From contig JBHEQW010000045.1 of the NCBI GenBank assembly GCA_046530935.1, forward strand, positions 1-22,501: DNA of 22,501 nt. The letters are read 5' to 3'. The notes beneath the pieces are model-generated. The model made no database searches. It saw only the letters and a list, made by a program, of their open reading frames with translations, and was not told where the DNA came from. The translations under genes and the position numbers were made by a program. Numbering within the stretch: the stretch's first letter is position 1; the number at the start of each line of letters is the position of its first letter. This DNA is from Arsenophonus sp046530935 (lineage in GTDB: Bacteria > Pseudomonadota > Gammaproteobacteria > Enterobacterales > Enterobacteriaceae). Positions 10,801 to 19,586 of the stretch are shown piece by piece.

Positions 10801-11230
10801 TTGTTTAACTATTAGGTCTTGTGAAAGTTACTATTGGGGGAAAGATAATAGTGAATGGTGTTTTGAGCCTGTGGATAAATATCAGGCAAAAGCATATCTA
10901 CAACAGCTTCTTAATGGTTATCAAGATGGGATGAATTCGCCATTGCCACTTTTTAATAAAAGTGGCTGGAATTGGTTAATGTCATGCTACAATAAAAAAA
11001 ATGATCAGTTTGATTTTGAATCTGAGACTATTTTGAAAAAAGCAAAAATGCAACTTATTCAATCTTTACAAGGCACATATAACCAGCTTGGTGAGATGGA
11101 AGATATCTATATTAACAGAGCTTTTAGTAAAATAGATAACAATTTGCTTGAAACAATACAAAAAAAGACACGTACTTATTTATTGGGAATGGCAATCTTT
11201 AGAAAAAAGAAAAAATGTTATAATAATTAA
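7832..11230 (+). CDS. recC: Exodeoxyribonuclease V subunit gamma (RecC)
   Basis: RecC is the Chi-recognising, inactive-helicase-fold subunit of the RecBCD helicase-nuclease, which processes double-strand breaks for RecA. From the ATG at 7832 the product is 1132 aa, against 1122 in E. coli, collinear throughout. It starts MLQIYHSN (E. coli MLRVYHSN). It contains SKGMSQWLQIELAQNLGI, RIFICGISALPP, TNPCRYYWWDI, CHSSQREVEVLQDYLL, PKDIIVMVPDIDSYAP, ESGIRWGLDD and MPMRSIPFKVVCLLGMND. The ATG is chosen over the GTG at 7748 because it has AGGA 8 bp upstream and matches the family N-terminus. The last 14 residues are Lys-rich and unlike the family end, probably a small frameshift in an A-run. A dead IS256 starts 18 bp after the stop, so the usual recC-ptrA-recB-recD operon is broken; no ptrA or recB remnant is visible here. 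Confidence 0.97.
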   Translation: MLQIYHSNLLNVHKELISSMIKNHPLTHAFEQEIILVQSKGMSQWLQIELAQNLGIIANISFSLPATFIWEMFTQVLPNVPQESAFTKIAMAWKLMSILPSVLHEPEFKHLKRYLNEDIGKRKLYQLSDRIANLFEQYLIYRPQWLETWQKKQLIEGISDNQQWQKNLWLALIEYTEKLNQPKWHLANLYQQFIESIQSNLPSYIKLPKRIFICGISALPPIYLRILNILGQHVDIHLMITNPCRYYWWDIQNYSSLEELERHKLKSYLDQHEITRFNGKSFSNNLFNQEGKQFLTNPLLASWGKLGHDNLYYLSQLEKSNEISAFVDLPRDCLLHQIQQDILDLEDHSQLGLTEVTYNSSFSKRQLNKQDKSLTFHSCHSSQREVEVLQDYLLHLFEEDPNLKPKDIIVMVPDIDSYAPYIQAVFSYVSPERRLPFSISDRKAKQVHTILQAFISLLDLPQSRFTTEQVLSLLEVPALARRFSIYDNELVLLRRWINESGIRWGLDDKNLAMLELPATGQNTWAFGLNRMILGYAMDSQAGVWNKILPYDECIGLSAKLAGQLATFIDLLAVWKNKLNHERKLSEWLTLCQSLLNDFFETDEQIEAIFIFILQQWQKIIETGIAAKYQEMVPLSLIRNELATCFDKEKISQCFLAGAINFCILMPMRSIPFKVVCLLGMNDRIYPCSISPLCFDLMTEQPHHGDRKRQDDDRYLFLETLNSASQLFYLSYIGYAMRDNQAHNPSILVNELLDYISQSFCLEGDEHLNIDLSGNRVKEHLVTKHTRVPFATENYLPNSIHHSYAIEWLSAAKNQGNPQPEFCTPLTPMIESNNEILVDQLLYFYRHPIRAFFQQRLKVNFFNEEVQLQENEPFVVNNLQKYKLNERLLKAMIYEESLEEVLTTLRATGGVPSEYFGQIYLEKQIQDLQPLADKIKINCHEYFNQLFVEPFENIRLAGQLRNIQKNCIIRYRPAKLTINDGLSLWIEHLIFCLTIRSCESYYWGKDNSEWCFEPVDKYQAKAYLQQLLNGYQDGMNSPLPLFNKSGWNWLMSCYNKKNDQFDFESETILKKAKMQLIQSLQGTYNQLGEMEDIYINRAFSKIDNNLLETIQKKTRTYLLGMAIFRKKKKCYNN

Positions 11231-11248
11231 GATGCTTAAAATGACAAA

Positions 11249-12652
11249 GAGTTATCAGTAAACCTTCTGTATTGAAGGCGGTTCAAGCTATTCTTTTTAT
11301 ACTTAGTAAATCTGTTATCCATCCTTAAATTAGACGTTGGTTACAACACAAATGCTTAATAAGCAGCTTAAATTGCCTTAGCCAGTTTTAGCTTTTATGA
11401 TCAACTAGGAACAAGCTTAAATACCATTGAAATGGTTATTTTTCTCAAACCAAAGTTTTTTGCGCATCGGCTTCGTCGTTTTTATTAGATACTCACTACT
11501 ACTATTACTGAAAGTCGTAGACTGCAAACAGTTCTTCTAGATCTTTTCCAGGATTCTTCATATCTTCAGCATGCTTCGCTGAAAATCTTGCTAAGAAAAC
11601 ATTAATAGCTTTATTGAGGCATCATGGCTATATTGCTAACAAAACCTCCGCAGTAGCTCAGCATTAACTTTTAGTTATATATTAGGCCAGCACAACATTA
11701 GCAGTTTTGTGTATCTAACAGTGTTGGTGCTGCGTATTCAGAAATATCCTTGCCATTGCATTTTAAAAAATAAATGAAACAATCTCCAAAAATAGAAAGC
11801 CTAGAAGATACGATTAAGCTATAGTACTTATAGTACAATGAAAGGTTCTCCCAAGTTTTTCTTCTGACTCTAATAACTATCTTCAAGAGCAATTAGGTCT
11901 TACGGTCCATACCAAGTGACGCCGATAAATGAACAGCATGCCAAATGGGATCACCTTGCCTAACAGGAGACTTAGTATATGTTCCATAAACTAATAAATA
12001 AACGTGTGGTCTATATAGCTTAAATAATATAAGAGTCTTCCACATTGCCTGTACTCTTGCAATTGCTGGTCTTTCACTCTTCTTGATAGTGCTGACAAGG
12101 AGATAGGCCATGTGTTTTTTTAATGAAAAGCACCAGATGGCTTTGTGAAAATTATCTGTTGATATATGCCTTTCAGGCGTACAACCATCATAGTATAAAT
12201 TCTTCTCTGCTTTTTACATGCTTCAGATAAGGCGCTAGTAATAAACTATTGAAGCATATTCCGTTTCCGATGTTGATATCTAGCCTTAGGCAGTTTAATC
12301 TCAACATCTCCTATACCACTTTGTATAATTCGCTCTGCCAAATAATCTCTACGGACTGTGGAGTGGTATGTGGGAATAGCACTTCAGCTGATAAAGTTGA
12401 TATTTACAATATTCTAGCAGCATAGCTTCTAGCTGAGTCTCTTCCTAAAACTGCACTAGTTATCAGCTACCTATACAGTATTAGGATAAGCTTATGGTAA
12501 GGAGACAAAGGTAATATCTTGTTTTGTAAATATCTATATGGTAGATTTTTTATGGCATATCATCTCTCTATTATTGAAATCATTACAACATCAATCAAGC
12601 AGGATACGCCACCTTCTACAAGACCTACATAAACTAGAAATTATTATAACTC
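11249..12652 (-). mobile_element. IS256-family insertion sequence copy B (dead)
   Basis: GAGTTAT at 11249 matches the 3' end of copy A. The other end, ATTATAACTC at 12652, matches the 5' ends of A and C. The length is about 1.40 kb. It fills nearly all the space between recC and glyA. No target duplication is evident in the flanks. Confidence 0.6.
11310..12480 (-). pseudogene. IS256 (mutator)-family transposase, decayed, copy B
   Basis: Nucleotide similarity to copy A is plain over the whole length, for example CATCCTTAAATT at 11323 and 1898, TTTTCCAGG at 11540 and 2160, and the CATACCAAGTGACGCCGATAA block at about 11910 against about 2555. The - strand reads GKDLEELFAVYDFQ near 11510-11550, matching the DxEELLAFYDF motif of the family. 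Stops and shifts are frequent. The short frames at 11698-11892 and 11893-12111 are chance stop-free runs. Confidence 0.75.
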
Positions 12653-12768
12653 TTTATTATTGTAATTTTTTATTTGTAGGCTATCTCGGTGAGCTAAAAG
12701 AGCTTATACTGTATAGTATTCATTTAGTTGAATAAAGATTTAAAGTGTGGCTTAATCAGGAGAAGCAA

Positions 12769-14022
12769 ATGTTAAAGCGTGAAATGAATATCGCAGATTA
12801 TGACAAAGAACTATGGCAGGCAATGGAAAATGAAGTTCAGCGTCAGGAAGAACATATTGAATTAATCGCTTCAGAAAATTATACAAGCCCAAGAGTTATG
12901 CAAGCTCAAGGTTCCCAACTTACGAATAAATACGCTGAGGGCTATCCTGGTAAACGTTATTATGGTGGCTGTGAATATGTTGATATTGTTGAACAACTAG
13001 CTATAAATCGCGCAAAAACTTTATTTGATGCAGATTTTGCTAATGTTCAGCCACACTCAGGTTCACAAGCCAATACTGCTGTTTATATGGCTTTATTACA
13101 ACCAGGTGATACGGTATTAGGCATGAATTTAGCCCATGGTGGTCATCTAACACATGGATCTCCAGTTAATTTTTCTGGCAAATTTTATAATATAGTTCCT
13201 TATGGTGTTAATGAAAATGGTAAAATTGATTATAATGATTTAGCCGCTGAAGCACAAAAACGCAAACCTAAAATGATTATTGGTGGTTTTTCCGCTTATT
13301 CAGGTGTGATAGACTGGGCTAAAATGCGTCAAATTGCAGATAGTATATCTGCTTATTTATTTGTTGATATGGCGCATATCGCTGGTTTGATCGCCGCTGC
13401 TATTTATCCTAATCCTGTTCCCCATGCACATGTCGTGACGACCACTACCCATAAAACTTTAGCTGGTCCTCGTGGCGGTTTAATTTTAGCTAAAGGTGGT
13501 AATGAAGCGTTTTACAAAAAACTAAATTCTGCTGTATTCCCTGGCGCTCAAGGTGGTCCGTTAATGCATATTATTGCTGGCAAAGCGGTTGCACTAAAGG
13601 AAGCGATGGAACCTGAATTTAAAACTTATCAACTGCAAGTGGCTAAAAATGCAAAAACGATGGTCAAAGTCTTCATTAATCGTGGTTACAAGATTGTCTC
13701 TGGTTGCACAAAAAACCATTTGTTTTTATTAGATTTAATGCATAAGGGGATCACTGGCAAGGAGGCAGATGCTGCGCTTGGTCGTGCTAATATTATAGTT
13801 AATAAAAACGCTGTACCGAATGATCCTAAAAGTCCATTTATTACTTCAGGTATTCGTATTGGTTCACCAGCCATTACTCGTCGTGGTTTTAAAGAAAAAG
13901 AATCAGCTGAATTGGCCAATTGGATATGTGATATCTTGGAGAAGATTGAGGATGAAACCGTAATTTACAATATAAAACAAAAAGTATTGTCGATTTGCCA
14001 GCATTTTCCTATTTATGCATAA
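12769..14022 (+). CDS. glyA: Serine hydroxymethyltransferase
   Basis: This PLP enzyme interconverts serine plus tetrahydrofolate and glycine plus 5,10-methylene-tetrahydrofolate. It is the main source of one-carbon units for thymidylate, purines and methionine. The start ATG at 12769 (MLKREMNIADYD) has a strong AGGAGAAG 4 bp upstream and gives 417 aa, exactly the E. coli length; the longer frame from 12745 is rejected. Motifs include ELIASENYTSPRV, NKYAEGYPGKRYYGG, VQPHSGSQAN, FVDMAHIAGL, the PLP-lysine motif TTTTHKTLAGPRGG (Lys229) and the substrate-carboxylate Arg363 in SGIRIGSPAITRRG. Unusual changes against E. coli are Gly260 to Ala in VFPGAQGGP and Asp315 to Lys in SGCTKNHLFL, suggesting mild relaxed drift. 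Upstream is the 5' end of a dead IS256; downstream is a dead hcaT. No PurR or MetR site was recognised. Confidence 0.97.
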   Translation: MLKREMNIADYDKELWQAMENEVQRQEEHIELIASENYTSPRVMQAQGSQLTNKYAEGYPGKRYYGGCEYVDIVEQLAINRAKTLFDADFANVQPHSGSQANTAVYMALLQPGDTVLGMNLAHGGHLTHGSPVNFSGKFYNIVPYGVNENGKIDYNDLAAEAQKRKPKMIIGGFSAYSGVIDWAKMRQIADSISAYLFVDMAHIAGLIAAAIYPNPVPHAHVVTTTTHKTLAGPRGGLILAKGGNEAFYKKLNSAVFPGAQGGPLMHIIAGKAVALKEAMEPEFKTYQLQVAKNAKTMVKVFINRGYKIVSGCTKNHLFLLDLMHKGITGKEADAALGRANIIVNKNAVPNDPKSPFITSGIRIGSPAITRRGFKEKESAELANWICDILEKIEDETVIYNIKQKVLSICQHFPIYA

Positions 14023-14110
14023 ATAAGTTAAAATTCACTAATTTGTTCAGCCAAGTTTTAGTTGTTAACGGAAATTAGCTTTTTAGATAGGCAATAAAAT
14101 TAAAAAAATA

Positions 14111-15270
14111 ATGATTTTTCATCAATACGTTGAATAGTATTAGGTTATTTCACCTATTTTTTTGTTTATTAGTATTTTTGCCTTTTATCAAAATTTAGCT
14201 AAATGGCAAAAGGACTTGAGGCTAATATAATTTGTATATTCTTAGCTGCATGCCTTTTATACCATTACACACTTGATTTATTGATTCTTTGATATCGCAC
14301 TGATAGTGAAAGGAACCAATCACCTTATTACTTACCACATTGCGTTTATTGTGTTTATTTGCTGGCTTAACCATTACCTTTGCTGTTGAATTTATCGCAA
14401 GTTTCAATTAGTTATAACTATTGTTTATCATGTTGATTTTCAACCTATTTTTTTTACTTAATGAAACCTTTAAACAATGCGTGTTGCCGCGTGCTAAGTT
14501 TAGCAAAAATTGTTAATATTTGATTATGACAAATTAAGAATTTAGTGTTCCGATTGCATTTATTATTGGAGATTTTTTCTTAGATTGGATCTATATCAAA
14601 TAACTAAGAAGATTAAATAATTATTTACGCATTAGCCGTCAATATAATATATAGTAATGCTACTGACGTGTTATTACAACCCTACTATTTATTTATACCT
14701 AAAGCCACTTATCACTAAATTGATAGTACAACAATGTATATCACTAAAGCAATTACTGGCCAATAACTTATAGCCTGGCGTTTTTTACTATGTATTACCT
14801 TGTTACAAGGTTATAATCCTCTTTATATTATAGTTTTTTAATTTATCCGCAGGAAATTTGGTTATTTCGAGCGCATTATTTTCATCTTATTGGGTTTAAG
14901 AATTGTTGTCAAAGTGATTGTATTTACCTTTAGTTATCTCTTTTCCGTTAGTGGAACGGTAACCGTATTATTATTGTTATCAGCTATATATCCTATCATT
15001 TGTTAGAGGATTAATGGACAGGTTTTATAGCTCGCTTTACAGATGCTTATAATTTTAGCCAACTTTTAGTTAGTAATACTTTTACTAATTGTCGCATCTT
15101 GCAACAATCTGTGTTTTATTAGTGCATCTCATCTAGCCAATAAGATAAAATTATTCATCTACAAGAATTTTATTAGGCATTATGTATTTGGTTATAACAG
15201 CACTGAAAATTGTGGTGGATTTTATATATGAACATTTACCTTATTCGCTATAGCTTAGAATTTTAATTAA
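14111..15270 (+). pseudogene. hcaT: Decayed major-facilitator transporter, HcaT (3-phenylpropionate transporter) type
   Basis: Translating the + strand through breaks recovers a gene-length MFS ghost. From ATG 14111 comes MIFHQYV, then after a 1-nt shift VLGYFTYFFVY, a stop, and KGLEANI in another frame near 14210. This matches E. coli HcaT LGYFTYFFSYGIFLPFW...KGIGLTPETI. Around 14775-14830 is WRFLLCITLLQGYNPLY, matching WRFLACVCLLQGAHAAYY. Further pieces follow near 14895 (GLRIVVKVIVFTFSYLF, family GVVAEVIIFALSNKLF) and at 15205 (IVVDFIYEHL, family TVFAGFLYQYL). Stops and frameshifts are numerous. The family imports aromatic acids, but substrate assignment from such a remnant is weak. The 61-codon - strand frame at 14222-14407 is a shadow. 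Confidence 0.75.
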
Positions 15271-15492
15271 TAATATTAATTGTCAATTCATGACTATTTT
15301 CAATCAAGTAGAAAAGAATACTATTAAGTCGATAGACTAATAAAACTATTAAACTCTAATAGTTATTTATTTAATTTGAATAACAGATTAAAATTAAGCA
15401 AGCTAAGCAATCAGCTAAGCAATCATTATTCAACTCTTAATACCTGAAAAAGAATAGAGATTCTCATATACAATCAAGTAATAAAAACCAAT

Positions 15493-15531
15493 AATAACCA
15501 GAAAAATATTAAAAATATTTTTCTGATTATT
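15493..15531 (-). terminator. Long AT-rich stem-loop downstream of suhB
   Basis: CAGAAAAATATT at 15499-15510 pairs perfectly with AATATTTTTCTG at 15514-15525 around an AAA loop. After one mismatch, five more pairs extend the stem to 15493-15531. On the - strand it is followed by a T-rich run containing GGTTTTTATT. It may be a second terminator for suhB or bidirectional, or simply a relic. Stability is limited by the low GC content. Confidence 0.4.
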
Positions 15532-15550
15532 TAATTAATAAAGGCATAGC

Positions 15551-15576
15551 AAAATTGCCATTTTTTTGGCAATTAT
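15551..15576 (-). terminator. Candidate Rho-independent terminator of suhB
   Basis: AATTGCCA at 15553-15560 pairs with TGGCAATT at 15567-15574 (8 bp, 6-nt loop). On the - strand the stem is followed directly by a short T-run (AATTTTGC). It lies about 90 bp past the suhB stop, a sensible terminator position. Confidence 0.5.
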
Positions 15577-15666
15577 CAAAAATTAGTAAATAATAATAAA
15601 GTCACACCATATCAAGAGATAATTAACTAAATATAACTATTAGTTATTACCATTTAATCTCATCTT

Positions 15667-16473
15667 TTAGCATTTTAATGCTTCGCTTAATTCAGTCTGC
15701 ATTTCTAGCACCATTTCTTTTATCATCCGTGGACTGCCAGCCAGCAGATTGCCAGAGGTCAAATAATTATGTCCGCCAACAAAGTCGGTTACAAGTCCTC
15801 CGGCTTCACGAACTAATAGTTCTCCAGCCATAAAATCCCACAGTTTTAAGCCTATCTCAAAAAAACCATCAACACGGTTAGCTGCAACATAAGCTAAGTC
15901 CAAAGCAGCTGAACCAGTACGGCGAAAATCAGCGCATTTTCTAAATAACTTGGTGATAATATTAATATATGCGGCTGAATGTTGTTTCACTTTGAAAGGG
16001 AAACCAGTAGCAATAATTGCCCCTTCTAATTCATTATTACTTTTAATACGAAGGCGGTAACAATTTAATTGTGCTCCTTGCCCACGCACTGAAGTAAATA
16101 GATCATTAAGAATAGGATTATAAATAGCGGCAATTTCTGTACGGCCTTTAATCCGTACTGCAATGGAGACAGCAAAATGTGGTAAGCGTTTAGTAAAATT
16201 ATTTGTGCCATCCAATGGATCAACAACCCACTGAACATCTTCATCTTTACCAAATATTTTACCACTTTCTTCCGTAAGAATAGTATGATCAGGATAAGAT
16301 TTTTGAATGACTTCAATAATAATTTGTTCTGCTTTTTTATCAATATTGGTCATAAAATCATTTTGCCCTTTTTTTGCTATTATTTCGATAATATCAGGTT
16401 TTTCATAGCTTTTAGCAATAAAATTACCTGCTTGGCGAGCTGCTCGTATAGCAATAGTTAGTATTGGGTGCAT
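15667..16473 (-). CDS. suhB: Inositol-1-monophosphatase family protein SuhB
   Basis: SuhB has an Mg-dependent, Li-sensitive inositol monophosphatase fold. In enterobacteria it also joins the Nus factors in rRNA antitermination, which may be why it is kept. The start ATG at 16473 (MHPILTIAIRAARQAGN) aligns with the E. coli start and has GAGAA upstream; the ATG at 16485 would add four residues without a Shine-Dalgarno. The length is 268 aa (267 in E. coli). Motif 1 is WVVDPLDGTNNF with Asp85 and Asp88, preceded by TEESG with Glu68. Motif 2 is LWDFMAGELLVREAGG with Asp213, so all metal ligands are present. The usual WDFAAGE is WDFMAGE here, a small departure. It is divergent from the trmJ remnant, as in E. 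coli. The 92-codon frame at 16065-16343 is a shadow. Confidence 0.96.
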   Translation of the reverse strand: MHPILTIAIRAARQAGNFIAKSYEKPDIIEIIAKKGQNDFMTNIDKKAEQIIIEVIQKSYPDHTILTEESGKIFGKDEDVQWVVDPLDGTNNFTKRLPHFAVSIAVRIKGRTEIAAIYNPILNDLFTSVRGQGAQLNCYRLRIKSNNELEGAIIATGFPFKVKQHSAAYINIITKLFRKCADFRRTGSAALDLAYVAANRVDGFFEIGLKLWDFMAGELLVREAGGLVTDFVGGHNYLTSGNLLAGSPRMIKEMVLEMQTELSEALKC

Positions 16474-16513
16474 AGTTATTCTCATTGAGATATTAAAGAT
16501 TAAGAATTAAGCT

Positions 16514-16542
16514 AATTTAGCATTTGAACAGAGATTCGTCAA
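16514..16542 (-). promoter_or_regulatory. Candidate sigma-70 promoter of suhB
   Basis: On the - strand TTGACG (16542-16537) and TAAATT (16519-16514) are separated by exactly 17 bp. The -35 matches 5 of 6 and the -10 4 of 6. Transcription would start about 34 nt before the suhB ATG. It sits in the divergent suhB-trmJ gap, where a promoter is expected. Confidence 0.5.
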
Positions 16543-16597
16543 TATGACTATAATTGTAGTAGAATAGTCTGATGACCAACAGAAAATAAAGACAATC

Positions 16598-17378
16598 ATA
16601 CTAGAAAATATTTATATTATTTTATTTAAAACTTCGCATATTAGAAATATGAGTTTAACTGCCAGTGTAATTAAATCGATGGAACACTAACTAATTTATA
16701 TTTAGTTGATCTGCTTAATATTGCCGAATTGCAATCTATTATATTATCTGCTACCTCAGCCAATCATATTATTGATTAAGCATCTATGATAGATAGTATT
16801 AGATCAATGGTTGCTTTGATATACCAGTCTAGTGATTAGATCATAACGAGTATTGCGCGCACTCCTTGCTTTATCATAGCTACAACAGATAACTCTTAGA
16901 GAATGTTATAAAACCCATCAGCAAGGAAATAAATTCTAGCGGATATCATTTTTAGGTTCGAACATATTGACCCAATAAAATTAAAAACTATAGAAATACC
17001 AATGTCATATTCATATTCATATTCATATTTAAACAAACACTAAATATAGTTCACTCAATTTAGCAACAGCTCTTTAATTAATTATAAAATTCATACTATG
17101 GTATATACATACCACTAGCAATAAATGAAAAATCTTCAGTAAATAATAAAGATAGGATATAGTATCTACGAATTAGGGATATTTAATATTTTTATATCCA
17201 TCTTTAAAAGTAGTGCTCAATTATATTTATAATTATCAGAAAGAATCACCACACACACAATATACAAACCATGAATAAATTGAGATATTTATTTACTCGA
17301 GCCTGCCATAAATTGCCAAAACTCTATATTTTGCGTGGGGTTCTTAGATCAACTAAAAACAGCATAAATAATAATTGA
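16598..17378 (+). pseudogene. trmJ: Decayed tRNA (cytidine/uridine-2'-O-)methyltransferase TrmJ
   Basis: TrmJ methylates the ribose of nucleotide 32 in several tRNAs (SPOUT fold). The ghost is near full length (781 bp against 246 codons in E. coli). The probable start codon is now ATA at 16598. It is followed by LENIYIILFKTSHIRNMS, aligned to E. coli LQNIRIVLVETSHTGNMG. After a frame change come TNLYLVDLL, ELQSIILSATSANHIID and NPSARK. Near 17000 is a piece matching IPANPEYSSLN. The end is well kept: from ATG 17271, NKLRYLFTRACHKL followed by KLYILRGVLRST matches NKLRRLFTRARPES...NILRGILASI, ending at TGA 17376-17378. Multiple stops, frameshifts and loss of the start make it dead. Its place between suhB and iscR is the enterobacterial one, which supports the call. 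Confidence 0.9.
17006..17029. repeat. Four tandem copies of the hexamer CATATT
   Basis: A 24-bp perfect microsatellite lies inside the trmJ remnant. Six-base units keep frame, but the surrounding gene is already dead, so it is best read as slippage in unconstrained DNA. Confidence 0.85.
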
Positions 17379-17495
17379 ATAAATTAGTCCATGTTGATAA
17401 ATATCATTGCTTTTCTAATATAGAAATTCATAAACTAGCTCTGGTATTTCAATTCTTGTTGTTTTAAACAATATTCTCTAACGCTGATAATTTGA

Positions 17496-17800
17496 TAAAT
17501 AAAAGAATCCTATACAATTAAATCTGCTTACAAAGCCTTTTAATCGGCTGATATAACTATTTATAGTTTAAATATGAAATTTCTTATCAATAACTCTATG
17601 ATTATCCAATTTTATTGGGCGATGATATCGTGACTAATTTCATCCTCGGTTACAAAAGTTTCCTGCCATTTAGCTCCATATGAGGAAAAAATGAACTCTT
17701 TATCAATAATCAGCTCAAAAAAAATAACTAACACATTACACATTAAACTTTTCAAGAATTTCATTGCTTACATGACACCATGTCAACTTCATTAGGATGA
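17496..17800. repeat. Unidentified repeat V, copy 2, left block
   Basis: This block aligns with 6672-6985 of copy 1: the start AAATAAAAGAATCCTATAC, CTGATATAACTATTTA, CTCTTTATCAATAATC, and a run ending around the GACACCATGTCAAC segment. Similarity breaks off where the IS91 copy 2 end begins and resumes at about 19785, so the repeat was split by an insertion. Confidence 0.6.
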
Positions 17801-17839
17801 AGAACGAAATTCGTTCATAGTTAAGAAATTGAATTTCGC

Positions 17840-19190
17840 TTTAAGTAAAGAGAAAAAGCCATATATTATTTGCTAAAAACAGATGGAATCGGTTTAGTAA
17901 GTTTACTTTAAGTTAAAATTTTTTTAGAGTATATATTCTTTGACCTAATGAACTAATTTTATAAACATTAAGCATAGGTTTATGTTAATAGCCCTAGTTT
18001 TTTTCTATTTTATGCATTCTTTGATAACAAAAATTACTTTGCCTGTTTGCTTGTTAAGCTTAGCGTAGATAAAAAGGGTCATATTACCATACATAATGCA
18101 TTTATACGAATCTGTACCTCTAGAAATCTGTTAATCAGAAACATAAATTCTAGTTTTTTGGTTTTTTAGTAGCCATTTTCAAGACTCCTATACATCTTCG
18201 GTAATAGTGTATGTATTGTTTAGAATTTAACAAAAAACCATAAAGGTGGCACGATCTTAAAATGTCTAGGCAAAATATGGCTAATATAACGCCTGATCAT
18301 CTCTTCCTACATCATGGTCTGCTGCTGGTACTGCTTAGTCAGGTGGTCATAATAATGATGCTCAACACATACCACATTGTGTAACCCTGCAATTTTAATG
18401 CGGATACCAAAGTATCGTTTAAGGTAGCCAACTAAATATTTTACGCTATGTAACGCGCCTTTAGTCTTTTTAGTAAAGTGTATTTTTTAGTAATGTCCTG
18501 TACTGTGGTTTCATGTAACGCTGTTACTGCTTCCTTGCACAGATATTGTAAAAATCAGGAAAGACTATTTTGATTTATCAGATCATAGATGTTACGCAAC
18601 ACCAATATGAGAGCGCTACGCCTGATTTATTCAATCTCTATTTTTTTAAGAACAGCTCCACTTCATACGGCATATTTAATATCCAGCCCACTATGGGTTC
18701 TGACGTAGATATTAACATATGGATGTTGATTGAGTTGTCAAGCATAAATATACAAGGCTCAGAAAGATACCAATTTAATATCCTATTTGTGTGCTAAAAC
18801 TGCAGCATATCTGTAATAGCGTCGAGAATAGAGCATTAAGTAGCGGCTACTTATTGTAAAAAAAGGCCAAAGAAGATATAGGCATGGTGAAAAAGTAATG
18901 TGTTACCAGAATCAAAATTTAGTAAAGTATTTTACCATAATGGTCGCTAACACTGCTTGCTAGTCTTGACGCCGCATGAACTGCAGGCTTTTAACTTATA
19001 GTTTTAGCAAAAAAAAGCAGGCTAGACCATTTAGGAAATGGTACAGAAGAGCAATAACATAAATAGGAACATCTATAGTACACAGTTATCATATGCGAAC
19101 ATTTGCTTAAGCAATAATTGTGTCAACCAATTGATACTTTCATAGTGTTTTTTAGAAAATTTATTCAGTAATCACATCAATGTTGAAAAG
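17840..19190 (-). pseudogene. IS91-family (Y2/HUH-type) transposase, decayed, copy 2
   Basis: The - strand read through stops gives KPAVHAASRLAS near 18960-18990 (family GFCPSCxARRMAE) and VTHYFFTMPISSLAFF near 18880. Near 18690-18730 is SINIHMLI (family LNxNIHxHML). At 18430-18470 is HSVKYLVGYLKRYFGIRIKI, aligned to HLVKYLGGYLKRPPISASRL. At 18300-18360 is EHHYYDHLTKQYQQQTMM followed by EEMI after a stop. Then comes RRYISHILPRHFKIV, and near 18160 KTKKLEFMFLINRFLEVQ (family KPGFAVLMKGFLxxDP). Together these trace the IS91 transposase from its zinc-binding start to its end. Stops and shifts are frequent. Confidence 0.8.
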
Positions 19191-19586
19191 GAGTTTAGTT
19201 CTTGAGAATAAACATTTGGATTTCTTTCTAAAGAAATAGAAATCATTATTTTGTTCCAAAACACATTAGTCATGTCTATCATCTCAATTATCTTTGTACT
19301 TTTCCTAACTAGCGAAAGGAAAAGAGTATTATCTTTACTTACGTTAGATAATTAATTCATCGATCAAGCATACTTTCAGTAATTGCCGCCTAAATACAAT
19401 TGTATCCAGAGCTATCGGCTTAGGATGAATATCGTTGCTCAAAACCAAAGATAATCATGGCTATAGGCGGATAATACTTACAAGTTGAAATTTCTGATCA
19501 AGTCAAACGAATTGCTATATTGTCTTTTTTATGTATCATAAAAAAATTTATTCAATTTATCATTTATTAATTTTAGGAGAAGGCTC

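Larger units (their letters stand above)
15271..15666. other. Intergenic stretch between hcaT remnant and suhB, with stem-loops
   Basis: No coding remnant was recognised. It holds two conspicuous stem-loops at 15493-15531 and 15551-15576, described separately, both downstream of suhB on the - strand. Confidence 0.5.

Noticed and set aside
12538..12735. 65-codon + strand frame upstream of glyA
   Set aside because: It mostly covers the 5' non-coding end of IS256 copy B and ends before glyA without family similarity.
18570..18797. 75-codon + strand frame as a gene
   Set aside because: It is antisense to the SINIHMLI-containing part of the IS91 transposase remnant.
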